Source: Salinarimonas sp052380005
GTDB taxonomy: Bacteria > Pseudomonadota > Alphaproteobacteria > Rhizobiales > Beijerinckiaceae
Assembly: GCA_052380005.1 (NCBI GenBank)
Contig: JBQTCJ010000005.1
Reading direction: 5' to 3' (one strand)
DNA: 64,000 bases
In this document: positions 1-9,151 of the stretch, piece after piece
How positions within the stretch are numbered: position 1 is the stretch's first letter
Layout: the number at the start of each line of letters is the position of its first letter
The notes under the pieces: model-generated
Seen by the model: only the letters and a program-made list of their open reading frames with translations
Told to the model about the DNA's origin: nothing
Database searches by the model: none
Translations under genes and position numbers: made by a program

Positions 1-401
<401 letters not shown>

Positions 402-531
402 GTCCGTTGCTCCGCGAAAGGAACCGCATGCCGAACCAAGCGCGGCATTGAGACTGTGTTCCTTCTGGGGCAACCAAATACGATGCAACAAAGGCGAGCG
501 GCGCCGCTCGTCGCGGCGCGATCCGCTCAGC

Positions 532-1422
532 TCAGGCGGCGGCCGCCGTGTCGTGGGCGAACTCCCAGTAGAGCTCGCGCGCGCGCCGGGCGACGGGGCC
601 GGGCTGGAGCTCGCGGTCGTCGATCCTCACCACCGGCGTGATCTTGGAATAGTTGCCGGACATGAAGATCTCGTCGGCGCCGAGGAAGTCCTCGTAGGTG
701 AGCGCGCATTCGCGCACGGTAGCGCCGGAATGTCCGAGAAGGTCGATCGCACGCTGGCGGGTGATCCCGTTCAGGAACGTGCCGTTCGGCACCGGGGTGA
801 GCACCTCCCCGCCGCGCACCATGAAGATGTTCGAGGTCGCGGTCTCGGCGACGTTGCCGAGCATGTCGAGCACGAGCGCGTTGTCGAAGCCGCGGTCGAG
901 CGCCTCGCGGAGCGCACGGGCGTTGTTGGGGTAGAGGCACCCGGCCTTCGCGTCCGTGGGCATGGTCTCGAGCGAGGGGCGGCGGAAGCGGCTCTTGGTG
1001 ATGCGCGCGCCCTTGCCGGCGGGCGGCAGCGGCGCCTCGAACAGGCACAGGCAGAAGCCGATGTCGTCCGGGTCCGGCAGGATCGTCGAGGCGCCCTCGC
1101 CGTGGCCCCAGTACATCGGCTTCACGTAGAGCGCGACGTCCCCGTCGAAGCGCTTCACGCCGTCGTGGGTGAGCCCGACGATCGTCTCGGCGCGCATCGT
1201 CGGGTTGAGGCCGATCTTCCGCGCCGACTCGTTCACCCGCGCCGCGTGGCGCGCGAGATCGGGGGCGACGCCCTCGAACACGCGCGCGCCGTCGAAGACC
1301 ATCGAGGCCAGCCAAGAGGCGTGGCTGCGCGGTCCCATGATGCCGGGGTTGCCCTCGTGCCAGTCGCCGTCGAACCAGGTCCAGGTGCGCGAGAAGGTCG
1401 CCAAGGCCGCCTCCAGAATCAT
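532..1422 (-). CDS. ilvE: Branched-chain amino acid aminotransferase-like (class IV PLP enzyme)
   Basis: The 296-residue protein belongs to the fold-type IV PLP aminotransferases: it reads as a branched-chain transaminase (Leu/Ile/Val plus 2-oxoglutarate). The PLP lysine sits in TDAKAGCLYPNNARA, followed by the family pattern EALDRGFDNALVLD and the cofactor loop NVAETATSNIFMV; the C-terminal GNYSKITPV segment is also typical. Length matches the family. Members of this family also include D-amino-acid transaminases and aminodeoxychorismate lyase, so the exact substrate is inferred; many alphaproteobacteria carry several paralogues. It stands alone, with no visible partner genes. Confidence 0.85.
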   Translation of the reverse strand: MILEAALATFSRTWTWFDGDWHEGNPGIMGPRSHASWLASMVFDGARVFEGVAPDLARHAARVNESARKIGLNPTMRAETIVGLTHDGVKRFDGDVALYVKPMYWGHGEGASTILPDPDDIGFCLCLFEAPLPPAGKGARITKSRFRRPSLETMPTDAKAGCLYPNNARALREALDRGFDNALVLDMLGNVAETATSNIFMVRGGEVLTPVPNGTFLNGITRQRAIDLLGHSGATVRECALTYEDFLGADEIFMSGNYSKITPVVRIDDRELQPGPVARRARELYWEFAHDTAAAA

Positions 1423-1549
1423 GTGTGCGTGCGGGATCGGTCAGTGATGCTGTCCCGATCGAACCCTGCCGGGCCGCCCGCGTCAATTCGGAAAAGCACC
1501 CCGGACCGATGACGAGTGCTGATGGCACCCGTCAATCTGCGTGATCCGA

Positions 1550-2056
1550 TCAGGGGGCGCGGCAGTAATGCCGGCGTCCGTCGTATCCCAGGAAGGTGAA
1601 CGAGTGGGGGTCGAAGGACCGGTACCTGCGCGCGCAATAGGCGATCGCGTCCGCGTCGTACCGCACCCGGGGCGCGCGCACGACCGGCGGCGGCGCGGCG
1701 AGCGCCTGGCCGAGGATCGCCCCCGTCGCGAGCCCGATGATTCCCGCCGCCACCGCCGCGCCCGGGTCGTGCCGGTAGACCGGCGGATACGTGTCGCGCG
1801 GGTAGCGGTAGCGATACACCGTGCGCGGGCGGATCGGCCGATGCTCGTAGACGTAGCCGTCGTAGTGGCGCCGGCGGTCGTAGTAGACCGGCCCGCGATA
1901 GGCCTCGACGTGGAAGGAGATGCCCGGGTGGCCGCCGTCGTAGTTCGGGCTCGCGTAGTACGGGCCGCGCCCATCGGCGGCCGCCGGCCCGGCAGCGCCG
2001 AGCGCCGCGAGCCCGAGGGTCGCCGCGGCGAGCAGGGTGAGGAGGAGGTTTCGCAT
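1550..2056 (-). CDS. BA14K-like secreted protein
   Basis: 168 residues. It starts with a signal peptide (MRNLLLTLLAAATLGLAALG...AAADG), then a Tyr/Arg/His/Pro-rich stretch, then a short hydrophobic segment around residues 104-120 (AVAAGIIGLATGAILGQAL), and ends with CARRYRSFDPHSFTFLGYDG...YC. This terminal Cys-(x~20)-Cys block with RYRSFDP is the BA14K signature of Rhizobiales, first known as a Brucella immunoreactive protein. The role is not established; cell-envelope association is likely. A purine-rich Shine-Dalgarno (aggaggaggt) precedes the ATG at 2056. Confidence 0.75.
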   Translation of the reverse strand: MRNLLLTLLAAATLGLAALGAAGPAAADGRGPYYASPNYDGGHPGISFHVEAYRGPVYYDRRRHYDGYVYEHRPIRPRTVYRYRYPRDTYPPVYRHDPGAAVAAGIIGLATGAILGQALAAPPPVVRAPRVRYDADAIAYCARRYRSFDPHSFTFLGYDGRRHYCRAP

Positions 2057-2270
2057 GGTCGTGACGCCTCGTTCTCGGCGCGTCCCTCGCCCCCGCCGGC
2101 CGCGCGCGTTGTGAGCGGGAGGATAGCAGGGATGGGCGCCGCGCCCAATCCCGGAGCTTCAACCATCCGCGGCCCGCGTCCGTTCCGGGGCGGGTGCGCG
2201 CGCCGCGCGCTTCCCGTCCGCCCGCGCCGCCGCTATGGTCCGCCCGCGTAGAACCCGAGGACGACACCCC

Positions 2271-3215
2271 ATGCCCCTCACCGTCGCCGTCCAGATGGAC
2301 CCCATCGAGCACATCAGAATCGCGGGCGACACCACCTTCGCCCTCCTGCTCGAGGCGCAGCGGCGCGGGCATGGGCTCGTCTACTTCACGCCCGACAGGC
2401 TCTCGATGCGCGACGGGCGCGTCGTGGCGCGGGTGCGGGATCTCGCCGTGCAGGACGTCGAGGGCGCGCACGCCATGCTCGGCGCGCCCCGGCGCATCGC
2501 GCTCGAGGACGCGGTCGACGTGGTGCTGATGCGCCAGGATCCGCCCTTCGACCTCGCCTACATCACCGCCTCGCACCTGCTCGAGCGGGTGCACCCGAAG
2601 GTCCTCGTCGTCAACGACCCCCACCATGTCAGGAACGCGCCGGAGAAGATCTTCGTCACCGAGTTCCCGCACCTGATGCCGCCGACCCTCATCTCCCGCG
2701 ACAAGGAGGAGATCGAGGACTTCCGTCGCGAGCACGGCGCGGTGGTGATGAAGCCGCTCCACGGCCACGGCGGCGCGGCGGTGGTGCGCTTGACGCCGGA
2801 CGACCCGAACTTCGGCTCGCTGTTCGACCTGTTCTCGGTCACATTCCGCGAGCCGTGGGTGATCCAGAAGTTCCTGCCCCGGATCACCGAGGGCGACAAG
2901 CGCATCCTCCTCGTCGACGGCGAGGCGCGGGGCGCCATCAACCGCGTGCCGGCGGCGGGCGACATCCGCTCGAACATGGTGCGCGGGGGCGGGGCGGTGG
3001 CGACCTCGCTCACCGACAAGGAGCGCGAGATCTGCGAGACGATCGGGCCGCACCTGAAGCGCATGGGCCTGATCCTGGTGGGCATCGACGTCATCGACGG
3101 GCTGCTCACCGAGATCAACGTCACCTCGCCCACCGGCGTACGCGCCGTGCGCAAGCTCGGCGGGCCGGACGTGGCGGTCGACGTCTGGGACGCGATCGAG
3201 GCGAAGCGCGGCTGA
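2271..3215 (+). CDS. gshB: Glutathione synthetase
   Basis: Catalyses ATP-dependent joining of gamma-glutamylcysteine and glycine to form glutathione in the cytosol. The 314-residue protein begins MPLTVAVQMDPIEHI, the typical GshB N-terminus, and contains the ATP-grasp segments MKPLHGHGGAAV, the IQKFLPRITEGDKRILLVDG block, and the C-terminal GIDVIDGLLTEINVTSPTG metal/ATP site. The frame is open 12 codons further upstream, but ATG at 2271 has the family N-terminus and a preceding gagg. It is monocistronic, followed by a repeat-containing spacer. Confidence 0.95.
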   Translation: MPLTVAVQMDPIEHIRIAGDTTFALLLEAQRRGHGLVYFTPDRLSMRDGRVVARVRDLAVQDVEGAHAMLGAPRRIALEDAVDVVLMRQDPPFDLAYITASHLLERVHPKVLVVNDPHHVRNAPEKIFVTEFPHLMPPTLISRDKEEIEDFRREHGAVVMKPLHGHGGAAVVRLTPDDPNFGSLFDLFSVTFREPWVIQKFLPRITEGDKRILLVDGEARGAINRVPAAGDIRSNMVRGGGAVATSLTDKEREICETIGPHLKRMGLILVGIDVIDGLLTEINVTSPTGVRAVRKLGGPDVAVDVWDAIEAKRG

Positions 3216-3224
3216 CGGGTTCGC

Positions 3225-3370
3225 ATCCTCCCCGCAGGCGAGGACGGAGGCCGCAGGCCGGAGGGTGGGGACGGCGGCGGCCCGGCTCGCCTGATCGATC
3301 GAACGGCCCCACCGCCCTCGCTTCGCGCGGACTCCTCCCCTTCGGGGAGGAAGCGCGATCTCGCCCGTCG
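3225..3370. repeat. Intergenic palindromic repeat with hairpin
   Basis: The spacer between gshB and def has nested GC-rich inverted repeats, the clearest being CCTCCCC-ttc-GGGGAGG at 3334-3350. It resembles the class of short intergenic repeats common in Rhizobiales and could also stop gshB transcripts, although no T-run follows. Confidence 0.4.
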
Positions 3371-3474
3371 TCGGCATAGTGGACGGCGTGGAGCGCCGTT
3401 GACCCGCGCCGTCACGGCGCTTATCTCGACCTCATCCCGCTTTCTTCGCGAAGCCGCACGTCCGAGCCCGCCCC

Positions 3475-4035
3475 GTGAGCAAGATCGTCAAGCTGCCAGA
3501 TCCGCGCCTGCGCCTCGTCTCCGAGCCCGTCGCCGCCATCGACGAGGACGTGAAGGCGCTCGCGCGGGAAATGCTCGAGGCGATGTACGCCGCGCGCGGC
3601 ATCGGGCTCGCGGCGATCCAGATCGGCATCCCAAAGCGCCTCGTCGTGGTCGACCTCGGACGCGAGATCGAGGGCGAGACCGAGCTCGACGAGGACGGGG
3701 AGGAGGTGCCCAAGTACGAGGCGGACCCGCAGGTCCTGGTCAACCCGGAGATCCTCTGGCGCTCCGAGGAGACGCGCCTCTACGAGGAGGGCTGCCTCTC
3801 GATCCCGGACTATACCGAGGAGGTCGAGCGCCCCGCGCGCATCCGCGTGCGCTGGACGGACCTCGACGGCGCCGTCGTCGAGCGCGAGGCGGACGGGCTG
3901 CTCGCCACCTGCATCCAGCACGAGGTCGACCATCTCGACGGCAAGCTCTTCATCGACTACCTGTCGCGGCTCAAGCGCGAGCGCGTGGTGAAGAGGTTCG
4001 CCAAGGCGGCCAAGCGCGAATCCGAGACGGCCTGA
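3475..4035 (+). CDS. def: Peptide deformylase
   Basis: Removes the formyl group from the N-terminal methionine of new proteins. The 186-residue protein has all three deformylase motifs: GIGLAAIQIG (43-51 region), EGCLS (105-109, metal ligand Cys107) and QHEVDHLDG (metal ligands His149 and His153, catalytic Glu150). Motif 1 has Ile where Pro is usual. An acidic insert (about 65-82) separates motifs 1 and 2. It starts with GTG at 3475 and leads the def-fmt-truA operon: fmt begins 4 bases after its stop, which pairs deformylation with formylation. Confidence 0.95.
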   Translation: MSKIVKLPDPRLRLVSEPVAAIDEDVKALAREMLEAMYAARGIGLAAIQIGIPKRLVVVDLGREIEGETELDEDGEEVPKYEADPQVLVNPEILWRSEETRLYEEGCLSIPDYTEEVERPARIRVRWTDLDGAVVEREADGLLATCIQHEVDHLDGKLFIDYLSRLKRERVVKRFAKAAKRESETA

Positions 4036-4039
4036 CGCG

Positions 4040-4984
4040 ATGAGCCTGCGCGTCGTCTTCATGGGCACGCCCGATTTCGCGGTGCCGACCCTCTCCGAGA
4101 TCGTCGGCCAGGGCCACGAGGTCGTCGCCTGCTACACCCGCGCGCCCGCGCCGGCCGGCCGGGGCATGGCCGAGCGGCCGTCCCCGGTCCACAAGATGGC
4201 GGACGGCTTCGGCATCCCGGTGTTCACGCCGCGGTCGCTGCGCACGGAGGAGGCCGCCGAGATCTTCCGCTCGCACGGGGCGGACGTGGCGGTGGTCGTC
4301 GCCTACGGCATGATCCTGCCCCAGGCGATCCTCGACGCGCCCGACATCGGCTGCCTCAACCTGCACGCCTCGCTGCTGCCGCGCTGGCGCGGCGCGGCGC
4401 CGATCCAGCGGGCGATCATGGCGGGCGACGCGGAGACCGGCGTCGCGGTCATGCGCATGGAGGCCGGGCTCGACACCGGGCCCGTCGCCATGGTCGAGAA
4501 GGTCGCCATCGGCCCCGACACGACCGCCGGCGAGCTGCACGACCGCCTCTCGGTGCTCGGCGCGGACCTGATGGCGCGCGCGCTCGCCGCCCTCTCGCGC
4601 GGCTCGCTCGCCTTCACGCCCCAGCCGGAGGAGGGCGTCACCTACGCCGCCAAGATCACCAACGGCGACGCCGAGATCGCCTGGACGCTGCCGGCCAAGC
4701 GCGTCCACGACCAGGTGCGTGGCCTCTCGCCCTTCCCGGGCGCCTTCTTCACCGCCGATCTTGGCCGCGGGCCGGAGCGGGTAAAGGTTCTCCAGACGAC
4801 GCTCGCGGAGGACGTGGGCGAGGGCGTGCCGGGTACGCTGCTCACGGGCGACGGCGTCGTAGCCTGCGCCGAGGGCGCGGTGCGCCTCGTCACCGTACAG
4901 CGCCAGGGCAAGGCCGCGATGAGCGCCGCCGATTGGCTGCGCGGCGCGCGGCTCGAGCCCGGCGCGCGGCTCGGCGGCGGCTGA
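4040..4984 (+). CDS. fmt: Methionyl-tRNA formyltransferase
   Basis: Formylates initiator Met-tRNA using 10-formyl-tetrahydrofolate. The 314-residue protein starts with MSLRVVFMGTPDFAVPTL, the formyltransferase Rossmann core, and keeps the catalytic triad Asn107, His109 and Asp145 in NLHASLLPRWRGAAPIQ and EAGLDTGPV. The C-terminal OB-like tRNA-binding domain (from about residue 205, ITNGDAEIAW...) is present and full length. It lies between def and truA with gaps of 4 and 2 bases, so the three are co-transcribed. Confidence 0.96.
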   Translation: MSLRVVFMGTPDFAVPTLSEIVGQGHEVVACYTRAPAPAGRGMAERPSPVHKMADGFGIPVFTPRSLRTEEAAEIFRSHGADVAVVVAYGMILPQAILDAPDIGCLNLHASLLPRWRGAAPIQRAIMAGDAETGVAVMRMEAGLDTGPVAMVEKVAIGPDTTAGELHDRLSVLGADLMARALAALSRGSLAFTPQPEEGVTYAAKITNGDAEIAWTLPAKRVHDQVRGLSPFPGAFFTADLGRGPERVKVLQTTLAEDVGEGVPGTLLTGDGVVACAEGAVRLVTVQRQGKAAMSAADWLRGARLEPGARLGGG

Positions 4985-4986
4985 GG

Positions 4987-5754
4987 ATGCCCCGCTACAA
5001 GCTCGTGGTCGAATACGACGGCACGCCGTACTCGGGCTGGCAGTACCAGGAGAACGCCCGCTCGGTGCAGGACGTGGTCGAGCGCGCCATCGCCGGCTTC
5101 TGCGGGCATGCCGTGCGGCTCCATTGCGCGGGGCGCACCGATACGGGCGTCCACGCCACGCATCAGGTGGTCCACGTCGATCTCGAGCGGGCGTTCCGCA
5201 CCGACACGATCCGCGACGCGGCGAACGCCCACATGCGCGACGATCTCGTCGCGGTGGTCTCGGCCGCGCCGGTGACGGAGGCGTTCCACGCCCGGCTCTC
5301 CGCCGTGCGGCGGCACTACACGTATCGTATCCTCAACCGCATGGCCCCGCCGACGTTCGACCGCACCCGCGTCTGGCACGTGCGCCAGGGGATCGACGTC
5401 GCCGTCATGCAGGCCGCGGCGGACACGCTCGTCGGCCATCACGACTTCACCACCTTCCGCGCCAGCCAGTGCCAGGCGCGCAGCCCGATGAAGACGCTCG
5501 AGCGTCTCGCCGTCGAGCGGGTGGGCGAGGAGGTCCGGGTGCACGCCGCCTCGCGCTCCTTCCTGCACAACCAGGTCCGCTCGATGGTCGGCACCATCGT
5601 GCTCGCCGGCATCGGCCGCTGGTCCGTCGCCGACGTCGAGGCCGCGCTCCTCGCCCGCGATCGCACCCGCTGCGGTGCGCTGGCGCCGCCGCACGGTCTC
5701 TACTTCGTGGGCGTCGACTACGCCGAAGGCTCGGACGCGCCGCCGGGTGGTTGA
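4987..5754 (+). CDS. truA: tRNA pseudouridine(38-40) synthase TruA
   Basis: Converts uridines 38-40 of the tRNA anticodon arm to pseudouridine. The 255-residue protein begins MPRYKLVVEYDGTPYSGWQ, and the catalytic aspartate is Asp52 in CAGRTDTGVHA. Other family blocks are FHARLSAVRRHY, DFTTFRASQCQ and FLHNQVRSMVG. The frame is open upstream to 4933, but that part overlaps fmt and has no family similarity, so ATG at 4987, two bases after fmt, is chosen. Confidence 0.95.
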   Translation: MPRYKLVVEYDGTPYSGWQYQENARSVQDVVERAIAGFCGHAVRLHCAGRTDTGVHATHQVVHVDLERAFRTDTIRDAANAHMRDDLVAVVSAAPVTEAFHARLSAVRRHYTYRILNRMAPPTFDRTRVWHVRQGIDVAVMQAAADTLVGHHDFTTFRASQCQARSPMKTLERLAVERVGEEVRVHAASRSFLHNQVRSMVGTIVLAGIGRWSVADVEAALLARDRTRCGALAPPHGLYFVGVDYAEGSDAPPGG

Positions 5755-5801
5755 CGGCGGCGCATGCCGACGCCGAACGTGCGCGATGCGCGAGATGCGG
5801 C

Positions 5802-5829
5802 GAAAACCCCGCGATCAGCGCGCGTTTTC
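5802..5829 (+). terminator. Hairpin after truA
   Basis: GAAAAC...GTTTTC arms (5802-5807 and 5824-5829) enclose a GC-rich inner stem (CGCG-type) 50 bases after the truA stop. The A-rich/T-rich outer arms resemble a bidirectional intrinsic terminator between the def-fmt-truA operon and the next transcription unit. Confidence 0.4.
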
Positions 5830-5937
5830 CAATCCGTCTGCGCCGAAAGGCATGGGAACTGCCCCGTTGCCGCGGCCGTCGCGACTGTCTAACGTACCGC
5901 GAACGAGAGGGCGCTCACGCGCTCCATGGGGAGGACG

Positions 5938-7245
5938 ATGGACGGTCACGCACAGGCGGGCGCCACCGCGCGCGGGCTCGCCCTCGGTTGTATCGCTGAC
6001 GATCACACCGGCGCGACCGATCTCGCGAACACGCTCGCACGCGCGGGCCTCTCCGTCGTCCAGACCATCGGCGTGCCGGGGCCCGACGTCGTCCTGCCGG
6101 AGACGGACGCGCGCGTCGTCGCCCTCAAGATCCGCTCCACGCCGGCCGAGGAGGCGGTGGCGAAGGCCCGCGCCGCCCGCGATGCGCTCGTCGCGGCGGG
6201 TGCCGGGCACGTCCTCTACAAGATCTGCTCGACCTTCGATTCGACGGACGCCGGCAACATCGGCCCCGTCACGGAGGCGCTGCGCGCGGACGCGGGCGCC
6301 GCCATCGTCCCGGTCTGCCCGGCTTTCCCGGGCACGGGTCGCACGGTCTACCAGGGCCATCTCTTCGTCGGCGACAGGCTCCTCTCCGAGAGCCCGCTGA
6401 AGGACCACCCGCTCAACCCGATGCGCGACTGCGACCTCGTGCGCGTGCTCGCCCGCCAGTGCCCCGCGCCGGTCGGGCTCGTCGCGCATGCGGACGTGCG
6501 CGCCGGCACCGACGCCATCGCCCGGCGGCTCGAGACGCTCGCGGGCGAGGGGAGGGGGGCTGCGATCGTCGACGCGATCTGCGACGCCGACCTGATCCCG
6601 CTCGGCGAGGCCGCGCTCGCCCACCCGGTGTCCACCGGCGCGTCCGGCCTCGGCCACGGGCTCGCGCGGGCGCTGATCGCGTCCGGCCGTGCCCGGGAGA
6701 GCGCGTCCGCCGCGCTGCCGGAGGTCGGCGGCCCCGCCGTCGTGCTCGCCGGCTCCACCTCGGCGGCGACGCGTGCGCAGCTCGACGCCGCGCAGGCGCT
6801 GATGCCCGTGCTGCGCATCGACGCCGAAGCAGCCGTCGCCGACCCCGAGCGCGCGCTCGCCGATGCGCTCGCCTTCGCCCGCGAGACGCTGCCTTCCGGC
6901 CCGGCCGCCATCGCCACGAGCGCGGATCCGGACGCCGTCGCCGCGGTCCAGGCGCGCTTCGGCGCGCGGATCGCCGGCGCGGCGCTGGAGAGCCTGATGG
7001 CGCGCATCGCCGAGCATCTCGTCGCGCTGGGCCTGCGCCGGCTCGTGGTCGCCGGCGGGGAGACGTCCGGCGCGGTCGTCGAGGCGCTCCAGATCAAGGC
7101 CCTGCGCATCGGCGACGAGATCGCGCCGGGCGTGCCGGCGACGCTCGCGCTCGGCGCGCCGGCGGGGGCGCTCGCGCTCGCGCTCAAGAGCGGCAATTTC
7201 GGAGGAGAGGATTTCTTCGCCCGCGCGCTGGAGGCGCTGCGCTGA
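5938..7245 (+). CDS. Four-carbon acid sugar kinase (DUF1537 / OtnK-Dtk family)
   Basis: Likely phosphorylates a four-carbon sugar acid or 3-oxo-tetronate with ATP. The N-terminal domain carries GCIADDHTGATDLANTLARAG, the substrate-binding signature of the family, and the C-terminal nucleotide-binding domain carries VVAGGETSGAVVEALQ. Two in-frame ATGs exist at 5926 and 5938; GGGGAGG sits 5 bases before the second, giving 435 residues. It is the first gene of a unit with a TRAP transporter, an aldehyde dehydrogenase and an SDR enzyme, a context typical for catabolism of a small acid sugar. The exact substrate (erythronate, threonate or other) cannot be read from sequence. Confidence 0.85.
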   Translation: MDGHAQAGATARGLALGCIADDHTGATDLANTLARAGLSVVQTIGVPGPDVVLPETDARVVALKIRSTPAEEAVAKARAARDALVAAGAGHVLYKICSTFDSTDAGNIGPVTEALRADAGAAIVPVCPAFPGTGRTVYQGHLFVGDRLLSESPLKDHPLNPMRDCDLVRVLARQCPAPVGLVAHADVRAGTDAIARRLETLAGEGRGAAIVDAICDADLIPLGEAALAHPVSTGASGLGHGLARALIASGRARESASAALPEVGGPAVVLAGSTSAATRAQLDAAQALMPVLRIDAEAAVADPERALADALAFARETLPSGPAAIATSADPDAVAAVQARFGARIAGAALESLMARIAEHLVALGLRRLVVAGGETSGAVVEALQIKALRIGDEIAPGVPATLALGAPAGALALALKSGNFGGEDFFARALEALR

Positions 7246-7325
7246 CGCGTGCGGGTGCGGGAAACCGCGGGCGCCGGGTGCGCTCGCGTAACGAAACGAG
7301 AAACGAACGGGAGGACGAAGACCCC

Positions 7326-8309
7326 ATGTTCCACACGACCCTGAAGGCCGCGATCGGCGGCGCGGCGCTGCTCGCGCTCGGCATCGGCGGCGCCCAGGCG
7401 CAGCAGGCGCTCAAGCTCGGCTACTCGCTCGCCCCGACCTCGCACTACGGCGTCGGCGCCACGGCGATGGCCGAGTCGCTCGCGGAGCTCTCCGGCGGCA
7501 AGTTCACCATCGAGCAGTTCCCCGCCAACGCGCTCGGCGGCGAGCGCGAGATGGTCGAAGGTGCCCAGATCGGCACCGTCGACATCGTCATCACCTCGAC
7601 GGGCCCGGTCGGCAACTTCGTGCCCGACACGCTCATCACCGACATTCCCTTCCTGTTCCGCGACTACGACCACGCGCACGCGGTGCTCGACGGGCCGATC
7701 GGCCAGGAGATCCTCGACCAGTTCCCCAACCATGGGCTCATCGGGCTCGCCTGGGGCGAGAACGGCTTCCGTAACCTGACGAACAACGTGCGCCCGATCC
7801 GCACGCCGGAGGACACGCAGGGCCTCAAGGTGCGCACCATGGAGAACCAGGTGCACATGCGCGCCTTCCAGGAGCTCGGCGTGCTGCCGACGCCGATGGC
7901 GTTCCCCGAGCTGTTCACCGCGCTCCAGCAGGGCACCGTCGACGGCCAGGAGAACCCGATCGGCGTGATCCTGTCGGCGAACTTCTCGCAGGTGCAGGAC
8001 CACCTCACGCTGACCCAGCACGTCTACTCGCCGGCGCTGATCATCCTCTCGCCGGTCGTCTGGGAGGGCCTCACCGACGAGGAGAAGGGCTGGTTCGAGG
8101 AGGCCGCCGCCGCCGGCGCCGCCGCCATGCGCGTGAAGGTGCGCGAGGACGCGGACAACGGCGTCGCCATGCTCAAGGAGCAGGGCATGCAGGTCGTCGA
8201 GGACCCGGACCGCGCCGCCTTCGAGGCGGCCCTCCAGCCGGCCTTCGCCGAGTTCGCCCAGCGCTTCGGACAGGACAAGATCGACGCCATCCGCAATGTG
8301 GGGATGTGA
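7326..8309 (+). CDS. dctP: TRAP transporter solute-binding protein (DctP family)
   Basis: Periplasmic high-affinity receptor of a tripartite ATP-independent periplasmic transporter. It has 327 residues with a signal peptide (MFHTTLKAAIGGAALLALGIGGAQAQQ) and the DctP fold; the segment TPEDTQGLKVRTMENQVHMRAFQELG contains the Arg that binds the carboxylate, and VDGQENPIGVI is the conserved hinge block. ATG at 7326 opens the signal peptide and follows gaggacgaagacccc. It sits 80 bases after the kinase gene and is followed, after a repeat, by dctQ and dctM. Confidence 0.93.
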   Translation: MFHTTLKAAIGGAALLALGIGGAQAQQALKLGYSLAPTSHYGVGATAMAESLAELSGGKFTIEQFPANALGGEREMVEGAQIGTVDIVITSTGPVGNFVPDTLITDIPFLFRDYDHAHAVLDGPIGQEILDQFPNHGLIGLAWGENGFRNLTNNVRPIRTPEDTQGLKVRTMENQVHMRAFQELGVLPTPMAFPELFTALQQGTVDGQENPIGVILSANFSQVQDHLTLTQHVYSPALIILSPVVWEGLTDEEKGWFEEAAAAGAAAMRVKVREDADNGVAMLKEQGMQVVEDPDRAAFEAALQPAFAEFAQRFGQDKIDAIRNVGM

Positions 8310-8317
8310 TGTCGCGC

Positions 8318-8345
8318 CCCTCTCCCGATTGGGAGAGGGGCCGGG
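8318..8345 (+). terminator. Hairpin after dctP
   Basis: CCCCTCTCCC-gatt-GGGAGAGGGG is a perfect 10-base stem starting 9 bases after the dctP stop. No T-run follows. A stem here often protects the abundant binding-protein mRNA and lowers expression of the permease genes behind it; this role is inferred. Confidence 0.5.
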
Positions 8346-8392
8346 ACCGAGGGTGAGCGGCTCGAAGACCGCTACGGGCCGCTCGCCCCACC

Positions 8393-8571
8393 TGTCATCC
8401 CGGATTGCGAAGCAAGTCCGGGACCCATAACCGCCACGGTCGGCTTGCGCGCGCATGGCGCGCGCATCGCACCGCGGCAGATAGTCGACGGTCGTGCGAA
8501 GCGGCGTGAACGCCGCAAGTCGATCGTCGGAGGCTCTGGGTCCCGGGTCGCCGTCGGCGCCCGGGATGACA
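8393..8571. repeat. MITE-like palindromic repeat between dctP and dctQ
   Basis: A 179-base element has matching inverted ends: tgtcatcccgga at the left and cccgggatgaca at the right, each followed inward by a second matching block (gggacccat on the left, ctgggtccc on the right). The middle is less ordered. It contains no ORF. Such elements occur in many copies in rhizobial and methylobacterial genomes; copy number here cannot be checked beyond this single full copy. Confidence 0.65.
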
Positions 8572-8587
8572 TCCGGATACGACCACC

Positions 8588-9145
8588 ATGCTCGCCCTCC
8601 TCAAGCTCGTCGACCGCACCGTCTTCCACGTCGCGCTCACGCTGGCGATGGTGCTGCTCGTCGCGATGGCGGGCGTGTCGTTCTACCAGGTGATCACCCG
8701 CTTCGTGTTCGAGCAGCCTTCGACCTGGTCGGAGGTGACCTCGCGCTCCCTGCAGATCTGGATGGTCTACATCGGCCTCGTCGCGGCCTTCCGCACGGGC
8801 TCGCTGATGGCGGTGGACATGCTCCAGCGCCTCGCCCCCCGCCGGCTCGAACTCGTCGTGATCTGCGCCGTCGCCGGCCTCAACCTCGGCGTCCTCGCGG
8901 TGATGTTCTGGCACGGCTGGTCGATGGCGGAGCGGGTGCGCTTCCAGACGCTGGCGGGGGTGGACAACCCCTTCGGCGGCGGCGGCATCTCGATCGCGCT
9001 CGTCTACACCGCCATTCCCGTGGGCGCCGCGCTCTCGATCGTCGCCGTCGTCGCCCGGCTCGCCGAGGAGATCGACCGCGTGCGCAGGCGCGCGCCCGTC
9101 GACGACGCGGAGACGGCCGCGCAGCTGAAGCGCCAGGAGATCTGA
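8588..9145 (+). CDS. dctQ: TRAP transporter small permease (DctQ family)
   Basis: 185-residue inner-membrane protein with four hydrophobic helices (about residues 14-37, 50-70, 88-110 and 131-155) and the DctQ pattern ALTLAMVLLVAMAGVSFYQVITRFVF...TWSEVTSRSLQIWMVYIG. It pairs with DctM to form the membrane part of the transporter. It is directly followed by dctM after 6 bases. The repeat element upstream separates it from dctP. Confidence 0.92.
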   Translation: MLALLKLVDRTVFHVALTLAMVLLVAMAGVSFYQVITRFVFEQPSTWSEVTSRSLQIWMVYIGLVAAFRTGSLMAVDMLQRLAPRRLELVVICAVAGLNLGVLAVMFWHGWSMAERVRFQTLAGVDNPFGGGGISIALVYTAIPVGAALSIVAVVARLAEEIDRVRRRAPVDDAETAAQLKRQEI

Positions 9146-9151
9146 CCCGCC

